Positions 1-7,385 of a DNA stretch of 7,997 bases are shown one piece after another. Made by a program: the position numbers and the translations under genes. The notes beneath the pieces were generated by a model. The model did not search any database and was not told the origin of the DNA. It saw only the letters and a program-made list of their open reading frames with translations. Source of the DNA: Pseudomonadota bacterium (GTDB taxonomy: Bacteria; Bdellovibrionota; Oligoflexia; Oligoflexales; Oligoflexaceae); the NCBI GenBank assembly GCA_029556045.1, contig JAKQGS010000236.1:1-7997 (forward strand). The letters are read 5' to 3'. The stretch's first letter is position 1; every line of letters begins with the position of its first letter.

Positions 1-1838
1 GGCCCCATGAACATCTCGTATAGCCGGAAGGAGTCAGCACCCCATTTTTGGATGACGTCGTCGGGATTGACGACATTACCGCGGCTCTTGGACATCTTTT
101 CGCCATTTTCCCCAAGAATCATGCCCTGGTTGACCAATCGCTGGAATGGTTCTTTGGTGCTGACCAATCCCAGATCAAACAACACCTTGTGCCAGAATCG
201 TGAATAAAGCAGGTGAAGAACCGCGTGTTCAACACCCCCGACATAAAGGTCGACCGGCATCCAGTATTTTTCTTTGGCTTGATCCCATGCCGCCACGTCG
301 TTGTGGGGATCGATATAGCGAAGGTAGTACCAGCAGGAACCCGCCCACTGCGGCATGGTGTTGGTTTCCCGTCGAAATGTTTTGCCATTTTTTTCGTAAT
401 GCAGCCAATCGGTGGCTTTTGCCAAAGGAGAATCACCGGTACCGGTCGGCTTGTAGTCTTCAATAGCCGGCAGGACAATCGGCAGTTCCGCATCCGAGAG
501 TGGGAAAACATTGCCTTCCTTGTCATGCACAAGGGGAATCGGTTCACCCCAGTACCGTTGGCGGGAAAACAACCAATCACGCAGCTTATAGGTCACGGTC
601 TTTTTGCCCACGTGATTTTTTTCCAACCATTGAGCCATGGCTTCGATGGCTTGATCTTTTTCCAACCCATCCAGGAAGCCTGAATTGACCAGTGTGCCGT
701 TGCCGGTATGGGCCTTGGCGGTAATATCGTCATCACCTCCGGTCAGGACCCTTTTGATCGGCAATTTAAAACGGGTGGCAAACTCGTGATCCCGCTCATC
801 ATGCCCTGGGACCGCCATAATGGCTCCATGTCCGTAAGACATCAGCACATAGTCGGCTATGTAGATCGGCAGCGACTCTTTATTGACGGGATTGATGGCA
901 AAGGCACCGGTGAAAACACCGGTTTTCTCCGTAGAGGCGATGCGTTCGCGATCGGATTTGTTGGCGGTGCTCTCCGCATAGCGGGTTACCGCGACCTTAT
1001 GTTCGTCGGTGGTGATATTTGCCACCAGCGGATGATCGGGGGCCAGAACCACAAAGGTGGCTCCAAATAGAGTATCAGGTCGGGTGGTAAACACCGTTAA
1101 TGACTCAGAGCTATGGTCTTTAACCTGGAAAACCACTTCGGCACCGACGCTCTTGCCAATCCAATTGCGCTGCATCTCTTTGATGGGCTCTGGCCAATCC
1201 AATAGATCAAGATCCTCCAGCAGCCGTTCGGCGTAGGCCGTGATCTTCAGAACCCATTGCCGCATGGGGCGCTTGATAACCGGGAATCCTCCCACCTCTG
1301 ACTTGCCGTCGATCACTTCCTCGTTGGCCAGCACCGTGCCCAGCTCCTCACACCAGTTGACAGGTGCAAAGGATTCATAAGCCAAACCCTGTTGAAACAA
1401 CTTGAGAAATATCCATTGAGTCCACTTATAATATTTTTCATCAGTGGTGTTGACTTCGCGATCCCAATCATAAGACATGCCAATTGATTGGATCTGACGC
1501 CGGAAGTTATTCACGTTTTTTACCGTGGTCACCTTGGGGTGGGTTCCGGTTTTAACCGCATGTTGCTCCGCTGGCAGCCCAAAGGCATCCCAGCCCATGG
1601 GGTGTAGAACGTTAAATCCCTTCATCCGTTTATAGCGGGCGATGATATCCGTTGCGGTCTGACCCTCCGGGTGACCTACATGGAGCCCGTCCCCCGATGG
1701 GTATGGAAACATGTCCAACACATAATATTTGGGTTTGCTAAAGTCATCATGTGTCTTGAATGTTTTATTTTGCAGCCAATAAGCCTGCCATTTACTCTCG
1801 ATGGTCTTGGGATCGTATTCGGAGGATATTTCCGACAT
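1..1838 (-). CDS. leuS: Leucine--tRNA ligase (LeuRS), 3' end cut by window edge
   Basis: Class Ia aminoacyl-tRNA synthetase that charges tRNA-Leu in the cytoplasm. The frame is open from 1838 to the window edge (612 codons); roughly 190-220 C-terminal residues (rest of the anticodon-binding and C-terminal domains) are missing. Visible motifs: the HIGH-type ATP site HVGH at residues 53-56 within [23 protein letters not shown] after it; the CP1 editing domain with the Thr-rich stretch TVFTTRPDT (248-256) and GHDERD, whose second Asp (350) matches the conserved editing Asp of E. coli Leu[15 protein letters not shown]; and KMSKS at 581-585. The early KMSKS and these signatures resemble the compact Bacillus subtilis type rather than the E. 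coli type. The start at 1838 is chosen because AAGGAG lies 10 bases upstream (1849-1854) and the protein then begins like other LeuRS ([14 protein letters not shown]). In-frame ATGs at 1904 and 1916 have poor ribosome sites. It follows the peptidase gene on the same strand after 111 bases. Confidence 0.97.
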   Translation of the reverse strand, partial: MSEISSEYDPKTIESKWQAYWLQNKTFKTHDDFSKPKYYVLDMFPYPSGDGLHVGHPEGQTATDIIARYKRMKGFNVLHPMGWDAFGLPAEQHAVKTGTHPKVTTVKNVNNFRRQIQSIGMSYDWDREVNTTDEKYYKWTQWIFLKLFQQGLAYESFAPVNWCEELGTVLANEEVIDGKSEVGGFPVIKRPMRQWVLKITAYAERLLEDLDLLDWPEPIKEMQRNWIGKSVGAEVVFQVKDHSSESLTVFTTRPDTLFGATFVVLAPDHPLVANITTDEHKVAVTRYAESTANKSDRERIASTEKTGVFTGAFAINPVNKESLPIYIADYVLMSYGHGAIMAVPGHDERDHEFATRFKLPIKRVLTGGDDDITAKAHTGNGTLVNSGFLDGLEKDQAIEAMAQWLEKNHVGKKTVTYKLRDWLFSRQRYWGEPIPLVHDKEGNVFPLSDAELPIVLPAIEDYKPTGTGDSPLAKATDWLHYEKNGKTFRRETNTMPQWAGSCWYYLRYIDPHNDVAAWDQAKEKYWMPVDLYVGGVEHAVLHLLYSRFWHKVLFDLGLVSTKEPFQRLVNQGMILGENGEKMSKSRGNVVNPDDVIQKWGADSFRLYEMFMG

Positions 1839-1949
1839 GGGAGGCGTACTCCTTGCAACGGGATCAAAGATTTCGGTCGCGCCAAAGTTGACGACGCGGA
1901 CCATTCTTCTTACCATGCCTTAGAGAAATAAAAAATGGCAACAAGCTGT

Positions 1950-3650
1950 TTATTGAACCGCTTTTTGACAGACCCGTTCTGCGTAAATGACGGAAAGTTT
2001 ATTCACCTTACCAGCAGATCCCTGAACGGTGTCTTTGATGGTGAAATACCATTCACCCGCTTCCGACACCCGGGAAAAGTGATCGAGATCGTTATAGGGT
2101 TTTTTGTCGAGTCCATAGATTCCATTGGCATCCACCGGAGCCGGTGGTGCCGGGATTTCCGGACTGGGATAACCGGAGCGATAAAGCACACCGTATTTGG
2201 CATCGGGGCCGTTGACGGTGACAATCATCTGATTGGGGCGGGGGTGTTTGATACCAACCTCAAACATAACTTTGCGACCGGCCGGAATTTCAATATCGGG
2301 AATACGATGGGTTATACCGTACTCACTATAGGCGGGCATTTCACCCTCACCGTCACCAAAAGTCAGGCTGTGATAGATCAGCTTCTGCGAGCCCAGGTCA
2401 ACTTTGGACTGGGAGGTCCAATAGTTATCTGAACCGGTAAAAAATGACATGAGATTAATGGGGATGGGCGCCTGGCAATCGGCCTCCGGACTGATGCGCA
2501 TCAGTGCCCCGGTGATGGTTGCGGTTTCGCCTGGATTCAGACTTTCACCGGGATTGGCAACAATGGGCTCAAACTTGACAAAGCGGCTGGGAGACATCAG
2601 TTGGTAGTGCAGGCTGCGGGCTGATTCACGGCCACTGTTGATCACATCGATTTCCAGGTAAACACTTTCTCCAGGATCGGCATAGCCGTTATTGTTTCCT
2701 GTTCTTGAATCGTTGATGCGGATGGCCAGTATATTGATGGCTGGGGTGGCCATCGGGAGTCTGTCTTTGATTTCGTTAATTTTAAGTACATCTTCGCCAC
2801 GGCAGCTATTGTTCGTACAAATCACGGCTTCCAGGCAGGTTTGATCGTTCTGAGAAACCGTGCGATAGGATTGCTCGCCCCGCACAACAAATCCTTCCAC
2901 AAAACCCAGGTCGTTGAAAACCGGAGAGCCGCTATTGCCCTCGAACCCGTCAATATTGGTGACAAAGCAGGACTTTGCGGGGTCCGCCTCCCGCACATAC
3001 GATCCCGCGATGTACTTGGCAGGCCCTCCGTGCGGGTAACCGATAGCGAAAACCCTGTCGTTGACGGCGATGCCTTCGGTTTTACGGATAGCCAGGGGAG
3101 TCCGACCAAGCACTGGGCGATCCAGTTTTATGATGGCGTAATCCACCCCTGAGTTGGGATCCATTTTACGGGCTCGAATTTCGCGGCAATTATAGATGTC
3201 ATCCCCTGACACGATGGTGGCATCCTCGGACCGGCTGTCCTGTTGTCCAAACCCAAAGACAATGGCGGTCTGTTGGCAGGCCGAGGAGGTTGGCATGCAG
3301 TGGCCGGCGGTGACAAAGATGTCGGGCGCCACTAAAAATCCACTGCAAAATCCCGGTGCCGGTTGTTTGGCAAAGGGTTCATTTTCAGGGGCGCAGAGGG
3401 GGAATTTTTCATCCAGGGGAACCGCGCTCAGGCGGAAGCGGTTGCTTTCAGAACTCTGCGGAATCTCTTTGACCTTTTGCTGCTCCACCAAAATACCAGT
3501 GGCGCGGGCGCGACTGCGGATAAAATGATCCAGTTCATTCACGTCGCGGCGGTCATCCTCACCGTAGATCACACCGAGAGCCATCTGGGGGATCAATAGA
3601 GCAATGAGAAAGTATGTAAAAAGTTTGTTTATAGTAAAAGATTTTAACAT
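1950..3650 (-). CDS. Secreted V8/trypsin-like serine peptidase with C-terminal beta domains
   Basis: Predicted exported serine endopeptidase of the chymotrypsin fold (S1 family, closest in feel to S1B/V8-like). The open frame extends to an ATG at 3680 (576 residues); the ATG at 3650 (566 residues) is preferred because it gives a clean Sec signal peptide (Lys-containing start, hydrophobic run, likely cleavage after MALG) and because a promoter candidate would leave the 3680 ATG almost no leader. A possible ribosome site AAGGGA lies 13 bases upstream. Numbered from 3680: His127 in TAGHC, Asp180 in DYAIIKLD and Ser250 in GNSGSPVF make a complete triad; Cys112 and Cys128 fit the conserved disulfide around the His. 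After the catalytic domain (to about 300) comes a segment opening with GNNNGYADPGE (329-338), typical of CARDB/Ig-like beta domains. Residues about 455-566 resemble a proprotein-convertase P-domain-like jelly roll (weaker call). The substrate is unknown. Confidence 0.9.
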   Translation of the reverse strand: MLKSFTINKLFTYFLIALLIPQMALGVIYGEDDRRDVNELDHFIRSRARATGILVEQQKVKEIPQSSESNRFRLSAVPLDEKFPLCAPENEPFAKQPAPGFCSGFLVAPDIFVTAGHCMPTSSACQQTAIVFGFGQQDSRSEDATIVSGDDIYNCREIRARKMDPNSGVDYAIIKLDRPVLGRTPLAIRKTEGIAVNDRVFAIGYPHGGPAKYIAGSYVREADPAKSCFVTNIDGFEGNSGSPVFNDLGFVEGFVVRGEQSYRTVSQNDQTCLEAVICTNNSCRGEDVLKINEIKDRLPMATPAINILAIRINDSRTGNNNGYADPGESVYLEIDVINSGRESARSLHYQLMSPSRFVKFEPIVANPGESLNPGETATITGALMRISPEADCQAPIPINLMSFFTGSDNYWTSQSKVDLGSQKLIYHSLTFGDGEGEMPAYSEYGITHRIPDIEIPAGRKVMFEVGIKHPRPNQMIVTVNGPDAKYGVLYRSGYPSPEIPAPPAPVDANGIYGLDKKPYNDLDHFSRVSEAGEWYFTIKDTVQGSAGKVNKLSVIYAERVCQKAVQ

Positions 3651-3693
3651 TTTTAATAGAAAATCCCTTGGCTGACACATTAAGTTGGGCTTT

Positions 3694-3721
3694 CTTATCG
3701 GTTTAGGCGGGGAGTGGTCAA
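3694..3721 (-). promoter_or_regulatory. Candidate sigma70-like promoter for the peptidase gene
   Basis: On the minus strand, TTGACC (-35, 3721-3716, five of six consensus bases) and GATAAG (-10, 3699-3694, four of six) are separated by 16 bases. Transcription would start near 3687. That is only a few bases before the 3680 ATG but about 37 before the 3650 ATG, so it agrees with translation from 3650. It lies in the 94-base gap after the MlaE gene, so the peptidase may be transcribed separately from it. Found by eye; not tested. Confidence 0.45.
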
Positions 3722-3774
3722 TGAGTTTTTATGACGGGGGATGCGGGGTGAAGCTTTGGCTAAGATGTGATTAA

Positions 3775-4605
3775 TTATTGGACATCGGAAAATTGGAATT
3801 GCAGGTAGGTGATGAAATAGTCAGCAACTAGGATCGTGACATAGGAAAGAACCACAGCCTTGGTGGTGGCGCGGCCCACACCCTTGGCGCCGCCGCGGGC
3901 ATAGAAGCCCTGAAAGCAGCCAATGGTGGAAAACACCAACCCGAAAAACAGGGATTTCTGTACCCCTTTCCATAGGTCATCCCAGGTCACAATCCATTGA
4001 ATCTTATCGATAAAGTCCGCCACGTTGATATCGTAATAGGCCACACCCACCAGGAACGAGCTGATCACACCGGCAATCACAAAAAATACCGTCAAAAATG
4101 GCATCATCAAAACCGAGCCCAAAATACGGGGGGCAATGAGATAGGAGAATGGGTTAACCGCCATGACTCGCATGGCATCGATCTGTTCGTTGACACGCAT
4201 GGTGGCGATTTCCGCCGCCATGGCTGAACCTGCCCGTCCCGTGACGAGAAAGGAGGTCACGATGGGGGCCAGCTCTCTTGCCAGAGAAAATGCAGCAGCA
4301 GCCCCGATCATGGACGTTGCGCCGAAGATCCGAAAAATCTCCCCCAACTGAAATCCAAAGATCCCCCCAACCATAACCCCGGCCATAAGGTTGATCCAAA
4401 AGCTGCGATTGCCCACAAATTCCATTTGCCGGAGCAACAGAGACCATTTGACAGGCGGGGAGACGATCCTGAGCAGTCCATTCAGGACAAAGCTGCTGTA
4501 TAGACCGACCCAGCTGATAGGACGCATGGTCCATCGGCCCAGCAGTTCAAAATAAGCGGTCAATGCGTCCAATTCGGTCCTACCTTTTGTTAGAAACCAT
4601 CGCAT
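3775..4605 (-). CDS. mlaE: MlaE/YrbE-family ABC transporter permease
   Basis: Inner-membrane permease of the Mla-type lipid ABC transporter family, which moves phospholipids between inner and outer membrane together with an ATPase (MlaF), an MCE protein (MlaD) and accessory proteins. It has 276 residues, close to the usual 250-280. An amphipathic N-terminal region (about 1-60) precedes the hydrophobic core. The family signature is clear: ELAP at 111-114, TGRAGSAMAAE at 122-132, then the cytoplasmic loop motif ending MRVNEQIDAM (136-145), followed by NPFSYLIAPR. Further hydrophobic segments lie around 163-188, 217-235 and 250-270. The start ATG has AGAGG 11 bases upstream (4617-4621). Unusually, no ATPase or MCE gene flanks it: downstream is the peptidase, upstream a divergent lipoprotein gene. 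Partners must be encoded elsewhere. It could serve any MCE system, not necessarily Mla proper. Confidence 0.93.
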   Translation of the reverse strand: MRWFLTKGRTELDALTAYFELLGRWTMRPISWVGLYSSFVLNGLLRIVSPPVKWSLLLRQMEFVGNRSFWINLMAGVMVGGIFGFQLGEIFRIFGATSMIGAAAAFSLARELAPIVTSFLVTGRAGSAMAAEIATMRVNEQIDAMRVMAVNPFSYLIAPRILGSVLMMPFLTVFFVIAGVISSFLVGVAYYDINVADFIDKIQWIVTWDDLWKGVQKSLFFGLVFSTIGCFQGFYARGGAKGVGRATTKAVVLSYVTILVADYFITYLQFQFSDVQ

Positions 4606-4778
4606 ATATGAAATTGCCTCTGTTTATTCTAACCGATTTTTTAGGTTGTATGGACCTTGAGACCAGCCGGGAGACCTAGAGAATGATTTTTAACGTGTAT
4701 TATGGTAAATTGACTGAAAAGTCATGCAATGGATTCCTCTTGAGACGATCCCTTATTGAAAGCGAAAGGATTTGCTTT
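4606..4778. promoter_or_regulatory. Divergent promoter region between mlaE and the SH3 lipoprotein
   Basis: The 173 bases between two divergently started genes must carry both promoters unless one is distal. Weak candidates seen: plus strand TTGAGA (4657-4662), 16 bases, GAGAAT (4679-4684); minus strand CATAAT (4704-4699) with a poor, 19-base-spaced -35 element TTGCAT. The hexamer GAGACC occurs twice in direct orientation 12 bases apart (4659-4664 and 4671-4676), overlapping the plus-strand candidate. None is strong enough to name a regulator. An ATG at 4683 is in frame with the lipoprotein but would put 32 non-signal residues before the signal peptide. Confidence 0.4.
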
Positions 4779-5348
4779 ATGAAAACCCCGCGGATGAAGA
4801 CTTCTCTGTTAACCGCCATGATGGCCATGGGTTTGTTTGTACTGCCTGCCTGTACCAGCAGCGATCAGGAGGATGGCAAAGAAGAAAGCGCTGAAAGCCT
4901 GGAGACATCGTCCGAAGGGGAAGCTGCATCACCGGACGCCGCGACTGAAGAGGCTCCCGCCGATGCTGGCGAGGCGGGCGGCAATGACTCCGACCAGCTT
5001 ATGAAGGCGGTCGAAGAGGCTGGCGCTGAGGAATCGGCAGTTGACCCCGCCGAAGCTGAAGCCACCGCAGCAGAAGCGTCTGCGCCAGAAGCCCCGGCAG
5101 CTGCGCAGGAATCCGCCCCGGAGTCCGGTCGTCGGGTTTGGTACGTCAAAAGCAAAGGGGCATCGGTGTATGATTCCATGCAGGCTGGAGCCAATGAGAT
5201 TCGTAAGGTTCGCCGCGGTGATCCGGTTCTTATTTCCATCCAGGGTGAATGGGGAAAAATCAGCGAGAATCAGTGGATTCGTATGAGTGACCTCGCCCAG
5301 GAACCGGTTGGTCGGGAGCGTAAGGGCGGTAAGTGGGATGGCCGTTAA
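4779..5348 (+). CDS. Outer-membrane lipoprotein with acidic linker and SH3-like domain
   Basis: Predicted 189-residue lipoprotein. The start at 4779 is chosen over the longer frame from 4683 because AAAGGA lies 8 bases upstream and the product then begins with a type II signal peptide (MKTPRMKTSL, hydrophobic run, lipobox LPAC) with the lipidated Cys at 25. The residues after it (Thr, Ser) lack the inner-membrane-retention Asp, so outer membrane is likely. Residues about 29-118 are low complexity, rich in Glu, Ala, Ser, Asp and Pro: probably a disordered acidic spacer. Residues about 119-175 form a bacterial SH3-like (SH3b) module: RVWYVKSKGASVYD, then KVRRGDPVLI, GEWGKI and QWIRMSDL. SH3b domains commonly bind peptidoglycan or peptides; the ligand here is unknown. 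The tail is basic (GRERKGGKWDGR). It is followed after 69 bases by the TPR-protein gene, probably co-transcribed. Confidence 0.88.
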   Translation: MKTPRMKTSLLTAMMAMGLFVLPACTSSDQEDGKEESAESLETSSEGEAASPDAATEEAPADAGEAGGNDSDQLMKAVEEAGAEESAVDPAEAEATAAEASAPEAPAAAQESAPESGRRVWYVKSKGASVYDSMQAGANEIRKVRRGDPVLISIQGEWGKISENQWIRMSDLAQEPVGRERKGGKWDGR

Positions 5349-5417
5349 AAGGCCTCCTGAGGAAGGGTCCCGGCTCCCGGTGCCGGATAGGGCTTTATGA
5401 CGAAGGGATGAGGCACG

Positions 5418-6386
5418 ATGAAACTTGGCCTTGCATCGAAGTGTTGGCTGGCAGCCGTGGTGTCTATTTTGCTGGGCTGGCAGCAGCCCCTGCGGGCAGA
5501 GTGTGTTTCGCTGGTGAAGGGATCCATTGCCATGGATGTCGAGAGCTGCGGCGTGCTGAGCCCCGAAAAAACCTTTGATTTGAGTAACCCTCGCTTTAAG
5601 TTTATCGCGGATTTGCCCGCACCTCAGCGAAAAAAGTTTTTTGACAGCTACCGGGGACTGGTGGTTAAGGGGACCGTGGCCCGTTCACTTGCGGTGCGTA
5701 GCGGTTTGAGCCCGGAAAAAGGGGTTTTTAACGGTGAAAAAATCACCGTGTTTATTACGCCGGGTGCGGCAAAATGTGAGGAAATCCTCAATAAGCGGGT
5801 CAAAGGCACCCTTGATGAGGCCTGCTGCACCGGTGGCGGTGATGTTCCCTGTTTGTTGTCCTCTAACCTGGTATTGAAAGAAGTCAAACCCATCGGTAAA
5901 ACCGGCTCGGGGGCTGGGGACCAGGCGCGGCGCAAGGCCAACGAGTCCAAAGAATATAAGAAGGCCGCGCGGGCCTATACCAAGCGGGATTACAAGACCG
6001 CCGCTTTTCTCTTTGAGGGGGAGCGAATCCGGGGAACCCTGGATACGATGGGACACTACAAACTGGGGCACAGTTTTCGGGAATTGGATCAGTGCGAAAA
6101 GGCTGTTCCGGTTCTGAAGGTGCTCTTTGACAAGTCTGTAAAAAACGAGTTTTGGGCGGATGAAGCCGATATTATCCGCAAGGGCAATTTTATGCTGGCC
6201 CGCTGTTATGCCAAGATGAACCAGGCGGCGTTTGCGGTGGTTATTCTTCAGGGTTATCTGCTTGAACCAGGCAAATACCGCAAGGAGCTGGAGACAGCCC
6301 TTAAACATAAGGACTTTGGTTGGATCAACACCACCAAGGAATTTCGGGAGTTTGCGGCAGAAGCGGAGCGAAAGCTAGGACGATAG
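5418..6386 (+). CDS. Secreted cysteine-rich protein with C-terminal TPR-like repeats
   Basis: I do not recognise a named family. The 322-residue product starts with a Sec signal peptide (MKLGLASK, hydrophobic stretch, likely cleavage after LRA at residue 27) and is probably periplasmic. C29 follows RAE, which is not a lipobox. The mature part has eight Cys (29, 44, 120, 136, 137, 145, 226, 263), suggesting disulfides in the N-terminal domain (about 28-160), which I cannot assign. A short Gly/Ser-rich linker (about 160-168) leads to a helical region (about 170-318) with TPR-like spacing: KAARAYTKRDYKTAAFLF, GHYKLGHSFRELDQCEKAV and GNFMLARCYAKMNQAAFAV. The start is supported by AAGGG 10 bases and GAGG 4 bases upstream. 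A 5-bp GC hairpin (5370-5374 with 5382-5386) in the gap to the lipoprotein gene lacks a T tract, so co-transcription is likely. The 3' end overlaps rdgB by 12 bases. Function is likely scaffolding or protein binding in the envelope. Confidence 0.88.
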   Translation: MKLGLASKCWLAAVVSILLGWQQPLRAECVSLVKGSIAMDVESCGVLSPEKTFDLSNPRFKFIADLPAPQRKKFFDSYRGLVVKGTVARSLAVRSGLSPEKGVFNGEKITVFITPGAAKCEEILNKRVKGTLDEACCTGGGDVPCLLSSNLVLKEVKPIGKTGSGAGDQARRKANESKEYKKAARAYTKRDYKTAAFLFEGERIRGTLDTMGHYKLGHSFRELDQCEKAVPVLKVLFDKSVKNEFWADEADIIRKGNFMLARCYAKMNQAAFAVVILQGYLLEPGKYRKELETALKHKDFGWINTTKEFREFAAEAERKLGR

Positions 6387-6986
6387 GCTCCAAGTCTTTA
6401 TCCATTGCTGAAAAGCCCGATGACGGTGGCTCAGGCTGTTTTTCTGATGACTCGTCATTTCTGCCATGGTTAATCCGCTCTCTGTTTCCTGAAAAAGCGG
6501 ATCGTAACCAAATCCCGCGCCTCCGCGTGGTGCGGTCAAAATTGTTCCAGGCACAAACCCTTCAAAAACCTGTTCCTGACCGTCTTCATCGATCAAGACC
6601 AGGCAGCAGACAAACCGTGCCTGCCGTTGGTCAGCCGGCAACGCCCCCAACTCTCGCAGGAGTTTGGCGTTATTGGCGGCATCGTCGCCATCCACCCCGG
6701 CATAGCGGCTGGAAAACACTCCGGGAGCTCCTCCCAGGGCATGCACCTCCAGTCCTGAGTCATCCCCTAGCACGGCAGCGTCGGTAAACCGGCGCAGCGC
6801 CAGGGCTTTGATGCGGGCGTTTTCCACAAAGGTTGCGCCGGTTTCGTCCCAGGTGATATCCGCCGATAGATCGGTGGCTGGTCGTAGTTCCCACGGAGCC
6901 CCTTCTGGCAACATCGCGGTCAATTCCGCGATTTTGTGCCGATTGCGGGTGGCCAGATAGAGAGGTCTGCGGATTCTGGGTGACAT
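6375..6986 (-). CDS. rdgB: RdgB/HAM1-family non-canonical purine NTP pyrophosphatase
   Basis: Cytoplasmic house-cleaning enzyme that hydrolyses dITP, ITP and XTP to monophosphates plus pyrophosphate, keeping deaminated purines out of DNA and RNA. Its 203 residues match the usual 195-205. Motifs in family order: LATRNRHKIAEL (11-22; the usual Gly before Lys is His here), TFVENARIKA (52-61), GDDSGLEV (74-81) with the acidic pair that includes the catalytic Asp, GAPGVFSSRYAG (86-97), QRQARFVCCLVL, GFGYDPLF (158-165) and the C-terminal KNSLSHR (182-188) that contacts the nucleotide. The start at 6986 has AAAAGG 7 bases upstream. It is divergent from the BolA gene and convergent with, and overlapping by 12 bases, the TPR-protein gene. 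No nearby partner such as rph or hemW is present. Confidence 0.97.
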   Translation of the reverse strand: MSPRIRRPLYLATRNRHKIAELTAMLPEGAPWELRPATDLSADITWDETGATFVENARIKALALRRFTDAAVLGDDSGLEVHALGGAPGVFSSRYAGVDGDDAANNAKLLRELGALPADQRQARFVCCLVLIDEDGQEQVFEGFVPGTILTAPRGGAGFGYDPLFQETESGLTMAEMTSHQKNSLSHRHRAFQQWIKTWSLSS

Positions 6987-7108
6987 AAACAGGCCTTTTC
7001 TTGCGGTGAAATTTTTTTTAACTTGGTATTCAATGACGGCACCGATAATGAAATTCTTACGCGGCTTTTGTCAAGGAAATGGCATCCCGCACTCACAAGG
7101 AGATGTTA

Positions 7109-7336
7109 ATGACGGCACAAGATATAGAAAAGCGGATCATGGAGCACATCCCGTCCGCCAGGGTCAAAGCCAGCGATATGACTGGCGGCGGTGATCATTG
7201 GCAGGTGCGGGTCGAAGCTCAGGAATTCAGCGGGAAATCGTTGATCGAGCAGCACCAAATGGTCTATCGGGCGCTCGGCAGCTGGATGAGTCACGAAATT
7301 CACGCCCTGAAACTGGATACCATTGCGGCGTCGTGA
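7109..7336 (+). CDS. BolA-family protein (BolA2/IbaG-like)
   Basis: Small cytoplasmic protein of the BolA family, which pairs with monothiol glutaredoxins (Grx4) to bind or deliver [2Fe-2S] clusters. The start at 7109 (75 residues) is chosen because AAGGAG sits 6 bases upstream (7097-7102); a longer frame from 7079 would run through that site. The protein follows the family: an N-terminal helix, GGGDHWQVRV (beta strand after the Gly-rich turn), FSGKSLIEQHQMVYRAL with the conserved His of the helix-turn-helix-like region, and the closing EIHALKLDT strand. It lacks the C-terminal extension of classical BolA, so I place it with the short BolA2/IbaG-like group. The glutaredoxin gene often found beside such genes is absent here. 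A weak promoter candidate is TTGGTA (7023-7028) and GATAAT (7044-7049) with a short 15-base spacer. Confidence 0.93.
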   Translation: MTAQDIEKRIMEHIPSARVKASDMTGGGDHWQVRVEAQEFSGKSLIEQHQMVYRALGSWMSHEIHALKLDTIAAS

Positions 7337-7385
7337 TGGACAGAAAGGTGGTAAATCGTCTCCTGCTGTTCTGGCTTATATCAAG

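Noticed and set aside
119..580. Minus-strand 153-residue frame and several plus-strand frames inside leuS
   Set aside because: They are other-frame readings of an intact LeuRS carrying all catalytic motifs.
1901..1960. T-rich stretch after the peptidase gene as a terminator before leuS
   Set aside because: No stable hairpin precedes the T-run, so termination is not supported.
4626..4631. TAGAAT on the minus strand as the mlaE -10 box
   Set aside because: The start of transcription would fall within the ribosome binding site (4617-4621), and the -35 match is poor.
4683..4778. Upstream ATG extending the SH3 lipoprotein by 32 residues
   Set aside because: It would bury the signal peptide behind a non-signal stretch, and the ribosome site is 8 bases before the 4779 ATG.
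5370..5386. GC hairpin (CCGGC/GCCGG, 7-base loop) between the lipoprotein and TPR genes as a terminator
   Set aside because: The stem is only 5 bp and no T tract follows.
5685..6308. Long 207-residue minus-strand frame opposite the TPR gene
   Set aside because: It has no family resemblance and lies wholly antisense to a gene with a signal peptide and TPR-like repeats; a shadow frame.
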